From Climacium dendroides (Eukaryota > Streptophyta > Bryopsida > Hypnales > Climaciaceae), in the NCBI GenBank assembly GCA_950106755.1, contig OX467083.1:46514555-46578554 (forward strand): a DNA stretch of 64,000 nt, given 5' to 3'. Below are positions 1 through 13,542 of this stretch, piece after piece. Position numbers and translations under genes: made by a program. Positions within the stretch are counted from its first letter, which is position 1, and each line of letters begins with the position of its first letter. Under the pieces are notes generated by a model. It saw nothing but the letters and a program-made list of their open reading frames with translations, had not been told where the DNA came from and searched no databases.

Positions 1-639
1 AAGAAAATTTTAAGAAAAAACTTAATTTTCATGCTTAAAAAAATTGTTAAGTAGAAGTAGATATGAGAATGTAGGAAAATCTAAATTATTAATATCTTTA
101 AGATGGAATTAAAATGCACTAATCCCAATGGTGAGATTTGTTCTAGCAAGCAAACAAAATCATGTAAAAAAAAATTTTCAGAAAAATTGTAAAAAATTGC
201 ATTCAGAAATGAATTCTATAAGTTATTTTTTCAGGAAGATGCTCTAACTGCCCGATAAACAAGATTGTCCATAACTTTCTCATAATACGTCCAAATGGAA
301 TGAATCAAAGCTTCCCATGTAGACAAAAATATAATCTACAAGAAAAAAAATCCAAAAAATTCAAAATTCAAAATTCAAATTTTTTTTTTGCTGCCCGGAC
401 TGCCCCCCGTCCCCTACTTTGAGCTTATTTGGTCATAACTTTTGTTACCGGGCACCAAATGTGAAAAAAATTATATTCCCACAAAGCTCATCAGTTTTTC
501 TATCTTCAAAAAAAGTTTCAAAAAACCATGACAAAATTTCAGCCCGTAGGTACCTGCCCGAAATCCAATTTGTCCCCCGAAGGGACAATGGTCTTTTAGG
601 GGTTAAATCTAAATCTTGCAATTGGAAGAGTAAAAAAAT

Positions 640-718
<79 letters not shown>

Positions 719-2184
719 TCCCTAAAAGACTAAGTTTAGTGTTGGATATGAATCGTCAAACCTACCATTATTAATGTCATCTTGACGTAGAAGAAAAAAA
801 AATTCTTCCTTCAATTATACAAAATTATATTAGATATTATCAAAAAGTTTGAACTATCTTTTGAAACTTTGGCATCATAAATTGCAAAATTGTAGCATTT
901 AATATTAGTGTAACGCTAGTTTGATTCATGCACCATGTCTTGTACTTCATTTGGTGTGGCTAATACCTAACCTACATAGTCCAATCACACAAGTTAATAC
1001 CTTAAGACTTAACCACATGAACCCAAGGTTCACAGGTTAGTCAATGCTCTTCAAGTCTCACATGATTCATCCTTAGACCCCATTCTTTAGTACTTTAAGG
1101 CATGGGTGGGGACTAAGTTCCCAACATCATGTTTACCTTCGTGATGCTGCCCTTCACATTGCCATGTGGTGTGGACTTCCTTTGCCAAGATTCCTAATCT
1201 TGACAACCTAATTTTAATTATCTAAATTATCTAAATTAACCTCTAATTTTACTTTTGGATTCTAGAAATAGTTAATGTTCAAATTTATAAGTATTTTTTT
1301 CCCTTTGCATCTCTACTTGAGATTATTCATTACCTTGTGCAAAAAATCATGAAGTACTCATTAATTGACCATGCTAGTCGCAACAATGGAGAATAGTCAA
1401 AAAAATGTATTTAAATGAACTTCACTCATTTCTTGTAGCTCCCACATAAAGCTTTTGAAGACATTTACTATAACCGTTGTGACTCCTATGATTCAAATTA
1501 AGGGATAATGGGACAAGGGGGGCACTTAAACTATTGTTAGTCTAGAAGCATTAGGGGCATTAATTTATGGTGTTGTGATAACAATGTCATTCACCTTACA
1601 ATATATACAAACTAAATGATTTCTTCTAGTTATTGTTTGTTAACATTTGGTTCAAGTTATATTGTGTTGTCATACACTCAAACCAAAAGTTCCAAAATCA
1701 AATCACTTAGACTATTTTTTAATTTTATATGAGAAAATGACTCCAAAAATTGGCAAAAAATGGATCACTACACAGTTAGTATACTTTTATAACTTTTAGG
1801 TGGCTTCATACAACCATACTTATAATTGAAATTGAGCTGTAAAATAATTCTTTGAAAAATGATTATTTAGTTTAGTTTCTACTCCAATTAGAAAATTAGA
1901 AAATTAGAAAATTGAATATTTTATTACAGTTGAAGTATTGGACCTATAACCAAGGTCTATTGATTATAAAATGACACTGTATTTTGGTTCATTCTATGAT
2001 GTTCTATACTACAACACATACTTGTGGTGAAATTTTCAAATACATTAATTGTATAATTTTATATTTTATGTGAATTTTCTTCACTTTAATGTCAAAAATT
2101 CATAGAAATTTCAAGCTTTACAAAAAAATCTTAAAATTTTATAACTTAAATAAGGCATGTAATCTCATCTCTTAAAAATAAATA
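1..2184. other. AT-rich intergenic DNA without a recognised gene
   Basis: This stretch is AT-rich and has no open frame with recognisable protein similarity. It includes a short GC-richer patch (about 390-600, with several TGCCCG words) that looks like decayed repeat DNA, a TA microsatellite (listed separately), and a small tandem repeat of an 8-bp unit close to GAAAATTA at 1885-1912. The 104-residue frame at 419-733 reads into the TA array and is judged to be chance. Confidence 0.6.
645..716. repeat. (TA)n microsatellite
   Basis: About 36 uninterrupted TA units. The array is its own reverse complement and could extrude as a cruciform. Arrays of this kind are length-variable in plants. Confidence 0.95.
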
Positions 2185-2746
2185 CTACCTTCATTCCAAA
2201 ATGATCTTCCTATTGAATAAAATATTTTAGATTAAGGCTAAAAATAACTTTTTAAAGACTTATTTTGCACTGTAAGAAGAGATTGGTGCACCCTTGGCAT
2301 CCAATAAACTTTGAGCTTTTGAGCCCTTTTCAAAGTGTAGTTGTGGAGTATTGAAAAGTGGATTTTAAAAGCATTTTCAAAGATCACCACTGGACATTTA
2401 ATTGTTGAGTGTGAGGTTTTCATTTTACGGGCATTTAGTACGTGCCCAAGATTATGTTTGGACCTCTATTTCACCTTCTAAAGCTTCATCTCCTTCAATT
2501 GAAAAATACTCAAAGAGTTGCAAAAAATAAAAACAAACAATGATGATTGATGCCTCCAATCATTTCATTTGTCTTTTGATTGATGATTGCATAGATGGAG
2601 GGAAAACTCCTACTCGAGTTGTTTTGTTGATCTCAAAAAGCAATCAAAAGCCAAATTTGACATGTTCCAACGTCACAAAGTGCAACAAGATCATATTGGG
2701 AGAAAAAATTAAGGGCAACAAGGAAATCATTATGGAATGGAGGGAG
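2185..2746. mobile_element. Stowaway/mariner-like MITE, 562 bp
   Basis: The left end reads CTACCTTCATTCC and the right end GGAATGGAGGGAG, an imperfect terminal inverted repeat like the Stowaway consensus. It is flanked by TA on both sides (2183-2184 and 2747-2748), the expected target duplication for Tc1/mariner. An internal block near 2300-2340 matches, inverted, the interior of the shorter element at 62,939-63,148, so the two belong to one family. No transposase is encoded. Confidence 0.7.
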
Positions 2747-3542
2747 TACATAATTTTCATTCTTAAGATAGTCACAAAATGTAAACATGCAAAATAATAA
2801 AATTTAATGTTCAATTCTATGGTCATAGGTTGATCCTTTAGATGTTGATTTTACTTACTTCATAAGTACCAAATTGCCATGTGTAAGCATCAACTATGAT
2901 AACAGCACATAAATGCAATCTAAAAAGGTTTTGATCATGGGTCCTATTATTGGATTGCTACCCCCTAAGCTCTAATAAAGCTTTTGTTGTCTCTCTTTGA
3001 TAATTGCAAGGATCATTGTGTTAAAAAAATCATTGTGTCTTATTAATTTTGCTAATTTTTTTAGTTAAAGTAGCCATTAAAAATTGAAGTAAGAGAGTTT
3101 TTACTTTTGTTACAATTTTATAATCTTTCTAAAAATAGTATTAATCTCTAAACGTCTAGAATCTTTTCCAAGAATCACAATTTGAGAAAAATCATCAAAG
3201 TACTATTTCAAAGAATATTTTGGAATTCATATATGAATAAAGGTTGTAGCTTTTGAGTTTTAGATTCCATTCATGCATTTTAATTCCCCGATGCTATCAT
3301 CAATGTTTTGTTATAAATTTTGAAAGGAAAATTTCAAAATTCCTTCTAAATTTGATTACAAAAAAAATATTATTACTTTTTAGTACAATTTGTTGGAATT
3401 TGAAATCAGGTTCCCTTTCGTGAGTGTTTGGAACTCCACCCTCAAGTTCCAACAAGCACAACCAGGTTCTGGGTTAATAAATAATTTCTATGGGTGATTG
3501 GCCGTAGTGAACGAGCTGCCTTCCAAGCAATGGAGCTTTTTT

Positions 3543-3795
3543 ACCACAGTCTATGAGTAGCCTATATTGAATTTGTAAATTCTTAACTTTCTTTAAAGTT
3601 CTAGCCTACTCTAAGTCGTTCAATGCTTATCTAGGTTTAGTGAAATAAAGAGAGTTAATTCTAATTCTACCACAGTCTATGAGTAGCCTAAATTGAATTT
3701 GTAAATTCTTAATTTTCTTTAAAGTTCTAGCCTACTCTAAGTCATCAATGCTTATCTAGGTTTAGTGAAATAAAGAGAGTTAATTCTAATTCTAA
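3543..3795. repeat. Tandem duplication, 126-bp unit x2
   Basis: The unit starting ACCACAGTCTATGAGTAGCC at 3543 is repeated at 3669 with a handful of differences. It lies inside the LTR-like element and is absent from the 40,819-44,649 copy. Confidence 0.9.
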
Positions 3796-5017
3796 CGTTC
3801 GTCTAAATGTTATCTAAAGATTTGTTGATTTGAAGGTAATTTTGCTTTCCTCGTTGGAATTATTATCTTTTAAGGTTTTATTCTATTTTTCTTTGTTCAT
3901 AGACTTCTATCTTTCTACTACGATTAATATTCTACCTTGCTTAAAGAATTCAATTTTTTCAATCACTAGTCTATGGTTTAAAGATTCACGGTAAATTTTG
4001 ACTGTTAACGGTTCATCAAATTTTACCGTGGCTTTTAATTTTTTAAATTTTTTTATGAATATTTAAATCTTTGACTTGTTTTTAACTTTACTTCTAATAA
4101 TTTCCTAACGTGAATTTTTAAGTTAAATTGTAGATTAACTTTTCACCACAAGTAGTGGTTAAAATTTAATGGTTTAATTTTGGTTAATTTTTTTTATATT
4201 TGTTGGTTAAATGAGGTTAAGATTAATTTTCTATCATGAGAGTTAGAACATAAATTAACCCTTTAATCCAAGGTAAAGGTTATTCGTGTGAAATTTTTAA
4301 CCATTAACTAGTTAATTAAATTTCATCTAATTCTTATTTATCTTTGAAAATTAAAATTAATTAATTTTTAATCTTTTGGTGCTTCTACTTTAGGTTTTTA
4401 TTGTTTTTATTTTTCTCTCAAAATTCTTCTCTAATTTAGATTCTAAATGCTCTCAACATATTCTTTTGGATGATTATCTAATTTTTCATCCATTTCTCTA
4501 AATACTCGATACGCGTTCAATATTTATTGGATTTTTAAGTTTAATATTTTTTTGGAAAGCTATAGGAATTTTCTATGTGTTTTTCAACTCTAATTGTTAA
4601 TTCAAACTAAACTTAAGGTCTGACCCTAGTTCTACCTACGGCTCTAATGATTAATTAAATTCCTAACTTTAATTGAAAAAAAGCAAACACAATCAAGGAG
4701 GTGAGATTAAACACATACCTTGATGTTCTCGCTCATTTCGTGCTCGAATTGAGTTGTCAAATCCATCCCTTGAATGTGCGCTCCTTCCATTCCACGTATC
4801 TTTTTGATTTTTGGTATTTGAAAACTTATAGAATAATAATTATTCTACAATTTTTCTCCCTTGTTCCAAAGTTTGTCTACCTTCTAAAAAATCTATGCTA
4901 ATTTTTCAATTTTTTTGGTTGGATTCAATCCTATTTTTCCCTTCTTTTCTATTGCTTTCTTTTCTTTTTCTTTAAAGCCCTATTTTCAAAGGCAAATCTT
5001 TGGAAAAATCTATCTTA

Positions 5018-5385
5018 AGGTAGGACTACCCATTACCATACAGATTTGCTATCTAGGTACTTTGGAGAAGCTATTTATGAGCTCTCATATTTTTCAGAGA
5101 TGGAATTGTTTGAGAGAAGTCAATTGCAAAAAAAATGAAGACATTCCGACAAGAATTGAATTTTTTGTGATTTTTCAAAGCTGAAATGTAAAACTGTGAG
5201 TAGACCCTTGGTAAAGCATGACCAGACCATTGTTGAAGCGTGGGCTGATGTGTCCGTTCCCCAGTGCATTGCCATCATGATCATGGATGAGTAAGATTAT
5301 GGTAATAAGATGGGCCAGTGACGGAAATGAGAGGAACTTGTAGGTGGGGGAATTGGGTAAATGGTGGTAATGAGTAGTTCTACCT
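5018..5385. mobile_element. TA-target MITE, 368 bp (copy 1 of an AGGTAG...CTACCT family)
   Basis: The terminal inverted repeats are AGGTAGGACTACCCATTACC at the left and the complement of AGGTAGAACTACTCATTACC at the right. TA flanks both ends (5016-5017 and 5386-5387). It is highly similar, in inverse orientation and with the same length, to 5787-6154, and more distantly related to 61,066-61,389. It is non-coding; the short frames inside are mirrored between copies. Confidence 0.88.
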
Positions 5386-5786
5386 TATTTGGAAGTCAAT
5401 TCAAAACCAAGTAAGCTTTTCAAACTTAATTTAATTTATTCTATTCTAAAACCATGCTCAAGGTCAATTGATTCTTTATTTTATTGTTTATTAATTGACT
5501 TTCTACTCTTTATATTCTATGTCCCTCAAAGCGGGTTTGCAAGCTAGTCAAGTTGTCAGGTATAAAGGCCAGGTCAACCCTGGTTGACTTTTAGGCTGAT
5601 TTGATTTGCCTTCCATAGAGCCTGTATGGCTGCCTGCTTGGTTCGTTTACTGATTTACTCACTGAGTTGAATTCTTCCCTCTCAGTCAGGTCCCTGTCTT
5701 CACTAATTTGAGTTTTCCTTCCTTAGTCTAACCCTGGCTCATTCTAATTTTGAGTTTTCCCTCACAGACAGGTCCTAGCTTTACTA

Positions 5787-6154
5787 AGGTAGAACTATCC
5801 ATTACCACCATTTACCCAATTTTCCCGCCTACAGGTTCCTCTCATTTCCGTCACTGGCCCATCTTATTACCACAATCTTACTCATCCATGATCATGATGG
5901 CAATGCATTGGGGAGCGGACACATCAGCCCACGCTTCAACAATGGTCTGGTCATGCTTTACCAAGGGTCTACTCACAGTTTTACATTTTAGCTTTGAAAA
6001 ATCACAAAAAATTCAATTCTTGTCAGAATGTCTTCATTTTTTTTGCAATTGACTTCTCTCAAACAATTCCATCTCTGAAAAATATGAGAGATCATAAATA
6101 GCTTCTCCAAAGTACCTAGATAGCAAATCTGTATGGTAATGGGTAGTTCTACCT
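5787..6154. mobile_element. TA-target MITE, 368 bp (copy 2, inverted)
   Basis: Inverted copy of 5018-5385 with matching ends (AGGTAGAACTATCCATTACC) and flanking TA at 5785-5786 and 6155-6156. Both copies sit about 400 bp apart inside the minus-strand LTR-like element, so they can form a long stem-loop together. Confidence 0.88.
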
Positions 6155-6332
6155 TAATTTGAGTTTTCACTTCTTAGTCAGGCCCCTGGCTTACTCAACC
6201 AGCTTTGATTTAATTAAAAGAGATTGGGACCCAAATCAGTCTGTTCTATATGTATGGATGGCAAAAGAATGGTTCGGTCAAGCAACCGACTGGGCAACTG
6301 GGCCGGAAGGAGACTGAACGATATTGCCGGTT

Positions 6333-6418
6333 GGACTAAGAGGACTGCTGGACTAAGTGGACTGCTGGACTAAGCGAACTGCTGGACTAAGCGAACTGCT
6401 GGACTAAGCGAACTGCTG
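6333..6418. repeat. 17-bp tandem array (five units)
   Basis: The unit GGACTAAGCGAACTGCT is repeated, with the last three copies nearly identical and the first two slightly different. It lies in the same part of the LTR-like element that carries a different short tandem array in the second copy (43,035-43,195). Confidence 0.9.
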
Positions 6419-8499
6419 GTCTGGATTGAGTGGTACTGCTAGTCTGGACTGAGTGATACTGCTGGCTGTGGTTGCCAATTTTTTGGGGTAAACCCAAATT
6501 GGTATTTCCACGCCGAATTTTGGGTCTCCATTATGGGGACCCCTCTAAGGTTAAATCAAATCAGAAATTTTGTACTAAGGTCGAAGCTTCACCGTCTTGG
6601 GGATTGGGCATCCAAAAACTAGCAAAATTCAAATAAGGCGATGCTAAATATTAACTAAAAGTTATCTGGAAGTGCGAAGCTTTGCCATACTAGGGTAGTG
6701 GCCTCCAAATTCTGGATAAAGTTTGGCCAATGGTTAGTATAAAAATCAATAGGATTGTTAGAGCTTGGTTCCCACCCAAGTCTCACACTTAAAATCAAAT
6801 TTCAAAGACTCCGTGGACCAAAGATTCCCAAATCAAGCACTAGGGAGATTTTCAACAACTATGAGTTGTGAAATCTCACACAAAGTTGCTATAATGTTGG
6901 AAATGGTTAGTATGACTCAAAAAACAATAAAAAAAACTTAAGCAAATTCTAAGGTTTCTTGGCTAACAGTATTGCTAGAATTCGGCCAAGAATTCCTTAG
7001 TGTTAGTAGTAAATCAAGCAAAATAAATCAAGTATGCTCAAAGGGACCCCCAGGTCCTTTGCAACAAACTTAAAAACATGAAAATCGTAGAAAGCACAAG
7101 CAAAAACGCTTGGAAGCAAAAACAACAAGAGTTTTGGCAAAAATACCAAAAATCTTGGCAATGTGGCCGCAAGTGGCTTCATTCAAATGAAAGAAAGGGG
7201 GTGCAAAAGAAGTCGGTGAGGGGCCTTTTATATGTTTCCAAGGTCCTCACTTACCCTCAATTACTTCTAAAACTACCTAAGTAAACCAAAAATTACTAAA
7301 ATCTATTATTACTCCACCTAATTCTACCCTACTGCTGAATCTACAATAACTTTTTAAAGAAAACTCCAAATGAGAAACCGATAGCTTTGTTGGCTTAAAA
7401 AGACTGCAATTAATCTAGAAGCCCCCTAACCCCCACCTTTTGAGTCAAAATCCTTTCCAAAATTAACGTTTTTTAATCCAATGAAAAAGGTGAAAAATCT
7501 AACTTTTGAGGTTTGTGTTTTTTGCTAACTTTGACTAGCCAAGGTTGTCTGGAAGGTCCAAAATAGTAGGAAAAAAGTACAAGATGTCTCAATTTGGACC
7601 TTGCCTTCTCATGATTCGTTGGTCAATTCACGGAATGTTTTGGAATTTCGTTAAATTCTGTTAGCGCCGCCAGTTCGGGTAATTATCGTTGTCAGAATGT
7701 CGCGAAACTTGTTGGAGCTCATTATTAACATAAAAGAAGCTATACTAATTTTTTGTGAGATTTTACCGCAGCCTGGGTAATTTTTAGGAATTTCTCATTA
7801 TAGCTTTTATTGGTTGACCGTTCGGAAAAAGATCTTTTGGAGATAAAAAAATCGAGAATTTTCATGGAACCTCTCATGGAGTTCTACAAGAGATGTGCAA
7901 GCTCATATTTTTACTTTGCACATCTAAAGAAAGAGAATCAAATCTCGCTATCTCCTTTAATTTCTGGTAATAAAGAAATCTTCCAAATTTAAGAGAATCT
8001 TTGCGAACTGATTGCGCCGTTGAACTCTTGGCATGATTCCCACTTCAAGTCACTATACTTAGGTTGTAGATGCCCTTCTCTGGTTCGTCTTGAGTTTTTT
8101 TCACTTGTAGGCTAACAATTGGGGTACCTACTATTTCACCGATGGGATAGAGAAATTAAAACCTCTCTTTGGGAATCTAAACTAGGGTTCTTACATAGTT
8201 CCCTCAGACCGATTTAGTTAGAATTTGTTACTGAAAGGGAGGTTTAGACAAGTTGGGCAATTTCTACTATACATGTTTATTTTGTACCATTTCTGGGATT
8301 TTATCCTATCTGCATGTAGGATTTGGTCACAATTAAAGGAAAATGTTCCATTTAGGACCATTTGCTATATTGGTATGTGACATCTCCATTTTGATTATTT
8401 ATTCTTTTTTGGGCTTTTGGTATATAAAACTACATTCAAAACTAATAAAATCCAAGAAAAACAATTTCTGAGTTATGAATGACTAAATAGACACTCACA

Positions 8500-9270
8500 T
8501 CTTCACAGAACGATTTTTTAAAATTTTTGTATCCTTAAAATCTATGACCTCATTTTTGCAAATTTGGTTTTGAACTAGAGTCAATGTAATTTGGGCTTAG
8601 TCAACCGCTTGATATACTTCCACATTTGTAATTTTAGAAAAATATGTATTCTAATAATACCAAATTCAACTATTAGATAAGACAACAATTTGCATTAGAA
8701 GAGTTTTGGGGGGTCTGAAGGGTTATTTTAGGCCCATTCCCTTCATTGTTCCCATAAAAGTTGAAGAACAACTCGTTGTCAGAATTTAAAAAAATTAAAA
8801 TTAAAATTAAAATTCTTAAAATGAAAAAAGTTGAAAAAAAATTAATTTATATGACGTGGCAGTCTCTTGGCCACATCATACAGCTGTTGCAGCATAGTTC
8901 CTAGGTTCCCGAGAACTCGCAATCCTCTAAACCCCTCAAAATTCCTCTAATGGACAAAGTACCTCCACAAATTAAGATGACATTCATCTAAAGAGGCATT
9001 CACACTTGGCATTAACGAAAGAATGTCAACCCAAAGATAAGTGGATCAAAGACCATGGAAAGCGTGTAGAGACGTTGTAAGATAGACTGCAACAATAGCG
9101 TAGTCAACAATCATAGAGAATGTGCAGAAAACAAGTTAGTTGTTCGCACTTGGTGGAAGTAGGTGCTAAATTGGACACGTTGAATGTAGGACTTATATTG
9201 GTTTTATGAGCCTATTCACACCATAGGTGTGGTGCTAGCATATTAGTGTGCATACATGTGAGCTGGCATT
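8500..9270. other. Non-coding spacer between LTR-like element and CACTA-like element
   Basis: No coding frame is recognisable. It contains a low-complexity AATTAAA-type run around 8785-8850. Confidence 0.5.
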
Positions 9271-11435
9271 CATTACAATAAAATCAATGTTTTATAACTG
9301 CAAAATATGACTATAGTGAGTTGTAAAATCCAAAAATATGACTCACGTAGAAATCACTGTAGATGACTTAGAATATGACTGACTCTAGTAGTTTAGAAGC
9401 AATTGCTTCAAACATTAGTTATATTGGCAGCTATATAGGTTGAGGGGTATAAATACCCATATTTAGCTATAGTATGCCAACATGACGTACATGTTGACTA
9501 TCCTTGAGGGCTTGACTTTTTCTTGAGCTACCTGAGAAAAAAAATCCTACGTGGCATATGACTCCGTTTAGTCATATTTTTGGCTGATATGGAATATGAC
9601 TATGGTGAGTCATGTTTTGGTTGACGTGAAATATGACTGCGATAAGTCATATTTTGGTTGATGTGGAATATAACTACAATGATTCATATTTTTTGTTGAT
9701 GTGGAATATGACTATAATGAGTCATTTCTTTTGTTGATGTGAATTGTGAAATATCACTTTTGTAAGTCATATTTTTTGCTATGTGGAAAATAACTTTCAT
9801 GAGTCATATTTTTGAATGATGTGGAATATGAATATGACTCTTGTGAATCATATTATTTGCTAATGTGAAATATGACTCTTATGAGTCATATTTTTTATTG
9901 ACATGGTAGTTAATGTGAATGTCATTAGTAATTTTATGACTGATTGTAGTCATATTTTGGGCTGTGTAAGCTTGCATTTTGACACATAAGTATGAGCATT
10001 ACATGACTATAACTAATTATATTTTGGCCAATATATATTGTAAAATGTAACTCAAGCAAGTGATATTTTGGATAATTGAGAGTCATATTTTCAAAAACTT
10101 GTGTGTAGTTTGTGATTGAGGTGATTGAGGTCCAAAATAGCTTTAATTACAAACTACAAGTACATTTTTCATGCATTTAAATGGACATGATACATTGCAA
10201 TTATACATCAAGATGATTTAACAAATGAAAAAAACCCTTCATGTAGTTAAAAACACATACACATTATTTTAAAGATATACATGAGACAATCATATTGGAG
10301 AGGGAGAATGCAAAAAGGAATGCAACTTTCTTCATTGACATTTATTAGCTAACAATATAAAACATATATATCACAATAAATCATTCACAAAATTCAATAG
10401 GGTTTATGTTCCTTACAATAATGTGAAGATGGCTCTATTGGGTTGCAAGTAGCCTCCAACAACTTTGCTTCAACTTTTGGTGCCTGCATATACAATTAAA
10501 GATATGAGAGGTCAATTTTTAGTGAATGAACAACAAAGCTCAACCTTCTAAGGTTTACAGCAACACAAAATATGTAGCACAAGTTTAGAATAGGAAGAAT
10601 AAAAATAGTAATGAAGGAAAGGAAAGAAAAGTGACAAGTACTAAAAGATAACAACAAGCAAAAGTTAAGATGCAACAAGAAATAACAACTAAGAGGCAAT
10701 AAGAAACAAATGTTAAGAGGCAACAAAAAAAACAAAAAGTAAGAAATAAAAATCAATTAGAAGAAACAAAAAGAAAGAAATAAAAAGAAGAAAGAGTTAA
10801 AATGCAAGAAAAAAAAAAACAAGATTCATAAACTAAAAATCAACAAGAAGCAAGAACTAAGATGCAACAAGAACTAAAATGCAACAAAAACCAACAACTA
10901 AGAAGCAAAAAACAACAAGTAACAACAACTAAGAAGTAACAAGTAAGAGTTAAGAGACAACAAAGGCAAGGAAGAAAAGTCAAGAAATGTGGCGGCTAGG
11001 GTTTCAAAACCCTAAAAAATGATGGCTAGGGTTTCAAAACTCTAAAAAAGTGGTAATTAGGTTTGAAAATCCAAAAAAAAAATTGCCTAAGATTTCAAAA
11101 TTTTAAACAATGACTTGTCTATATTTTTTTTGGATTGCCCATATTTTTCTTGGGCTATCCAAAAATAAAAAAATGTCACCTCCATCAAAATATGACTAGA
11201 AATATGAGTCAACATTCCCGAAACATGTTCCTACATTCTCTATGAAATACTTTGGTGTTCCCAATGGGCGTATAGTATATGCTTGTGAAGTATGAGGCCC
11301 AAAAATGACTAGCAGTCATATTTTGCAGTCATATTTCTCCCCAAGGTGTTGGCATCCAAGAATATGACTATGAGCAGTCACCAGTTATACCTAGTCATAT
11401 TTTTGCAGTCATAAAACATTGCTTTTGTCCATCTT
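9271..11435. mobile_element. Degraded CACTA-type non-autonomous element A with TATGACT subterminal repeats
   Basis: The left end (CATTACAATAAAATCAATG, then TTTTATAACTGCAAAATATG) and the right end (ATTTTTGCAGTCATAAAACA) match the two ends of the better-preserved element at 17,472-19,243 in inverse orientation. The subterminal zones (about 9280-10,100 and 11,180-11,420) hold many TATGACT/AGTCATA words. The middle has an AAC/AAG-rich low-complexity tract (10,600-10,980) and repeated CTAGGGTTTCAAAACCCTA-like blocks near 10,990-11,045, also mirrored in the second element. The terminal CACTA has decayed to CATTA and no 3-bp target duplication is visible. No transposase was seen. Confidence 0.65.
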
Positions 11436-13313
11436 CTCTATTTGCAGACATAGACTTCTCCTCATTGTAGCTTTTGCATGTGAACATTGAATGCATATTT
11501 GATGCACAAAGCTTGTCAATACATCTTCTTTGCAAAGTGTTGTGATTTGTAATTGTATATAATTGGAGGGCATTGCTTGCAACAGTTCTACGAAATTGGG
11601 ATTCATTCGATAAGTGATTTATTGAGGGTCCACAATTGGCTTGTTGGAGTGGCTATTCATGAGGAGAGCTTTTGTTGAGGTTGGCACTGTACTTTCGTGG
11701 ATTTCTTGTCATGAATGTCAATCATATGTTGTCCCATAGGTATACTTTGCTACTATAGATTTTGCTTGCTTAGAATTGTTAAATGGGTTAGGCAATAGAG
11801 GGGAAGAGAGAGTGCAGTCAATTGCAATTGCTATTAGGATTTGAGCCATGACGATAGACAAAGTGCACAATCCAATAGAATGTGAGTCAATTTTCTTGGT
11901 TGGCATTGCATTCTAGCATGTCCTTGACTACTTGTAGTATAGACTACAGACACAGTAGTTTTTGCATGACAGAACTAAGTTGGAGACTTCATTGCTATTG
12001 GCCATGGACATATTGAAGCGCCTCTCCAAGATTATTTCCATTGCTTCATTGATTTTGTTACTTCTGCTAACCGCACACCGATCATTGCAGTTGTTCAATG
12101 TAGACAACCACATTGATGCCTCTAATAATGACCTCATTCTTCACGACAAAGTGAATGTCCTAGTAGCATTGCAGTTGGAGGGGGTAACGCATGCTATCCT
12201 CCATCACATAGGAATTTGGAGCACATTTTTGTTTGTGGAAGATAATATAGGGTTTTGGATGAAACCTAGATTTACTATATGGTTTAGTCATCTCTTGCTT
12301 CTTGAATATGATGATGAATGATGGATGCAGATGTTTTGCATGACCAAGTGGTCTGTTCTTTATTTGGCCTACTTGCTAACACCATCCATTAAATAGGAGA
12401 ACACGAAATATTGTTTGTCAGTGACAGTCATTGTCCGTTTGGCTTGCAACTTCTTTAAATTTAGTCATGGTGCTAGTTTGTAAGTGTGTAGCAAAATGTT
12501 TGTTGTTGGTTAAAGTAATGTCTCCATCATGTTGCGTGAAGTTGTACACATCATAAACATGGCTCTACAGTTAGAGATTTCTTGGCCTTCAGGATAGATA
12601 CTACATCAAACTACTATGGATTTCCAACATATTTGTGGCTTACCTGACGTCGCTGGAGCCATAGATGGGATGCAAATTTCCATTGTGAAATCCAAGTTTG
12701 CCTTTGCTAACTACTATTACTTGAAGAGTGGAGGCTACTCCACAAATTGTTAGGCCGTTGTTGATAGTGCAAAACATTTTTTAGACTTATATGTTAGCAT
12801 GCCCGGCTCCACAAATGATGCACGAGTTTTGTGGTGGTCCACTTTCTTCCATTGAGTGCAATGCAATGTTTTGTAAGATAGCACCGCAACCTTCAACAGA
12901 TTCTTTCCATATCTCCTAGGCGATGTAGGCTACCTACTACTGCCTTGGTTTATGGTACTACATCGTCAATAGAGGCAATTGCCTTTGGTGGACACTATTT
13001 TTAACAAGAGACTATGCAAAGGCCGTGTCGTTGAGAATACATTCACGTTGTTGAAACAATCATATGGGAAATTTCATTAAAATGACAATATTCCGCATGC
13101 CATTTACGCGAGTCAAGAGCACATATGACAACACTTCATAGATGTGTCAATTTTGTCCCCAACAAGTCCAAATTGCAATATAACTCCTATGTTTCTTCAC
13201 TCTGTGCCATCTTTCTATGAATTTCTTACATTTTGTAGTCCCCCTTAGTGCCATTTTCAAGGAATAATTGCCATTTTAATGAAATATCCCATTCATTTAA
13301 AATGACCATATTT

Positions 13314-13542
13314 GTTATATTGAGACTTTTCATAGATTTTAAGACAAAATGCTAGATATTATAAATTCATTTATAAAAATAATAATTGAAATCAAGAATA
13401 AATAATGCTCAAATAGTGATTCTAAAATGAAATTTTAAAGTTGGTGTTGTTACCTATTTATAAAAAATACAAATAAAGAGATATCTTCGAGTCAAAGCTA
13501 AAAATGAGACTATGAAAAAGTTTAAATATAACAAATATGGCC
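13314..13542. mobile_element. Foldback insertion in the Harbinger transposase
   Basis: The left CCATATTTGTTATATTGAGA and the right complement (TATAACAAATATGG, 13,525-13,540) form terminal inverted repeats of about 28 bp. The insert, with extra sequence from about 13,080 (itself carrying an inverted GGGAAATTTCATTAAAATG motif), separates two transposase segments that are contiguous in the family. Exact target duplications were not resolved. Confidence 0.55.

Larger units (their letters stand above)
3419..8499 (-). mobile_element. LTR-like element (family of 40,819-44,649), minus orientation, enlarged by nested insertions
   Basis: The right edge CACTCACA (8492-8499) is the reverse complement of the TGTGAGTG that starts the element at 40,819. 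The left edge (CGTGAGTG, 3419) and the following words (AACCAGGTTCT, CTTCCAAGCAATGG) match the other end of that element near 44,560-44,640. The interior matches it block by block: 7500-8510 pairs, inverted, with 40,820-42,000, including the phrase GGAACTCCATGAGAGGTTCC around 7870/41,440. A TATA-like CTTTTATATG (minus strand CATATAAAAG) lies near 7230. It carries a 126-bp tandem duplication, a 17-bp tandem array and two 368-bp MITEs, which explains its greater length. No clear 5-bp target duplication remains. The frames at 7078 and 7810 are short and unrecognised. Confidence 0.55.

Noticed and set aside
9540..10090. Regularly recurring TATGACT words taken as a possible CRISPR-like or satellite array
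   Set aside because: Spacing is irregular, the words occur in both orientations, and the context is a CACTA element in a plant genome. Subterminal transposase-binding repeats explain them.
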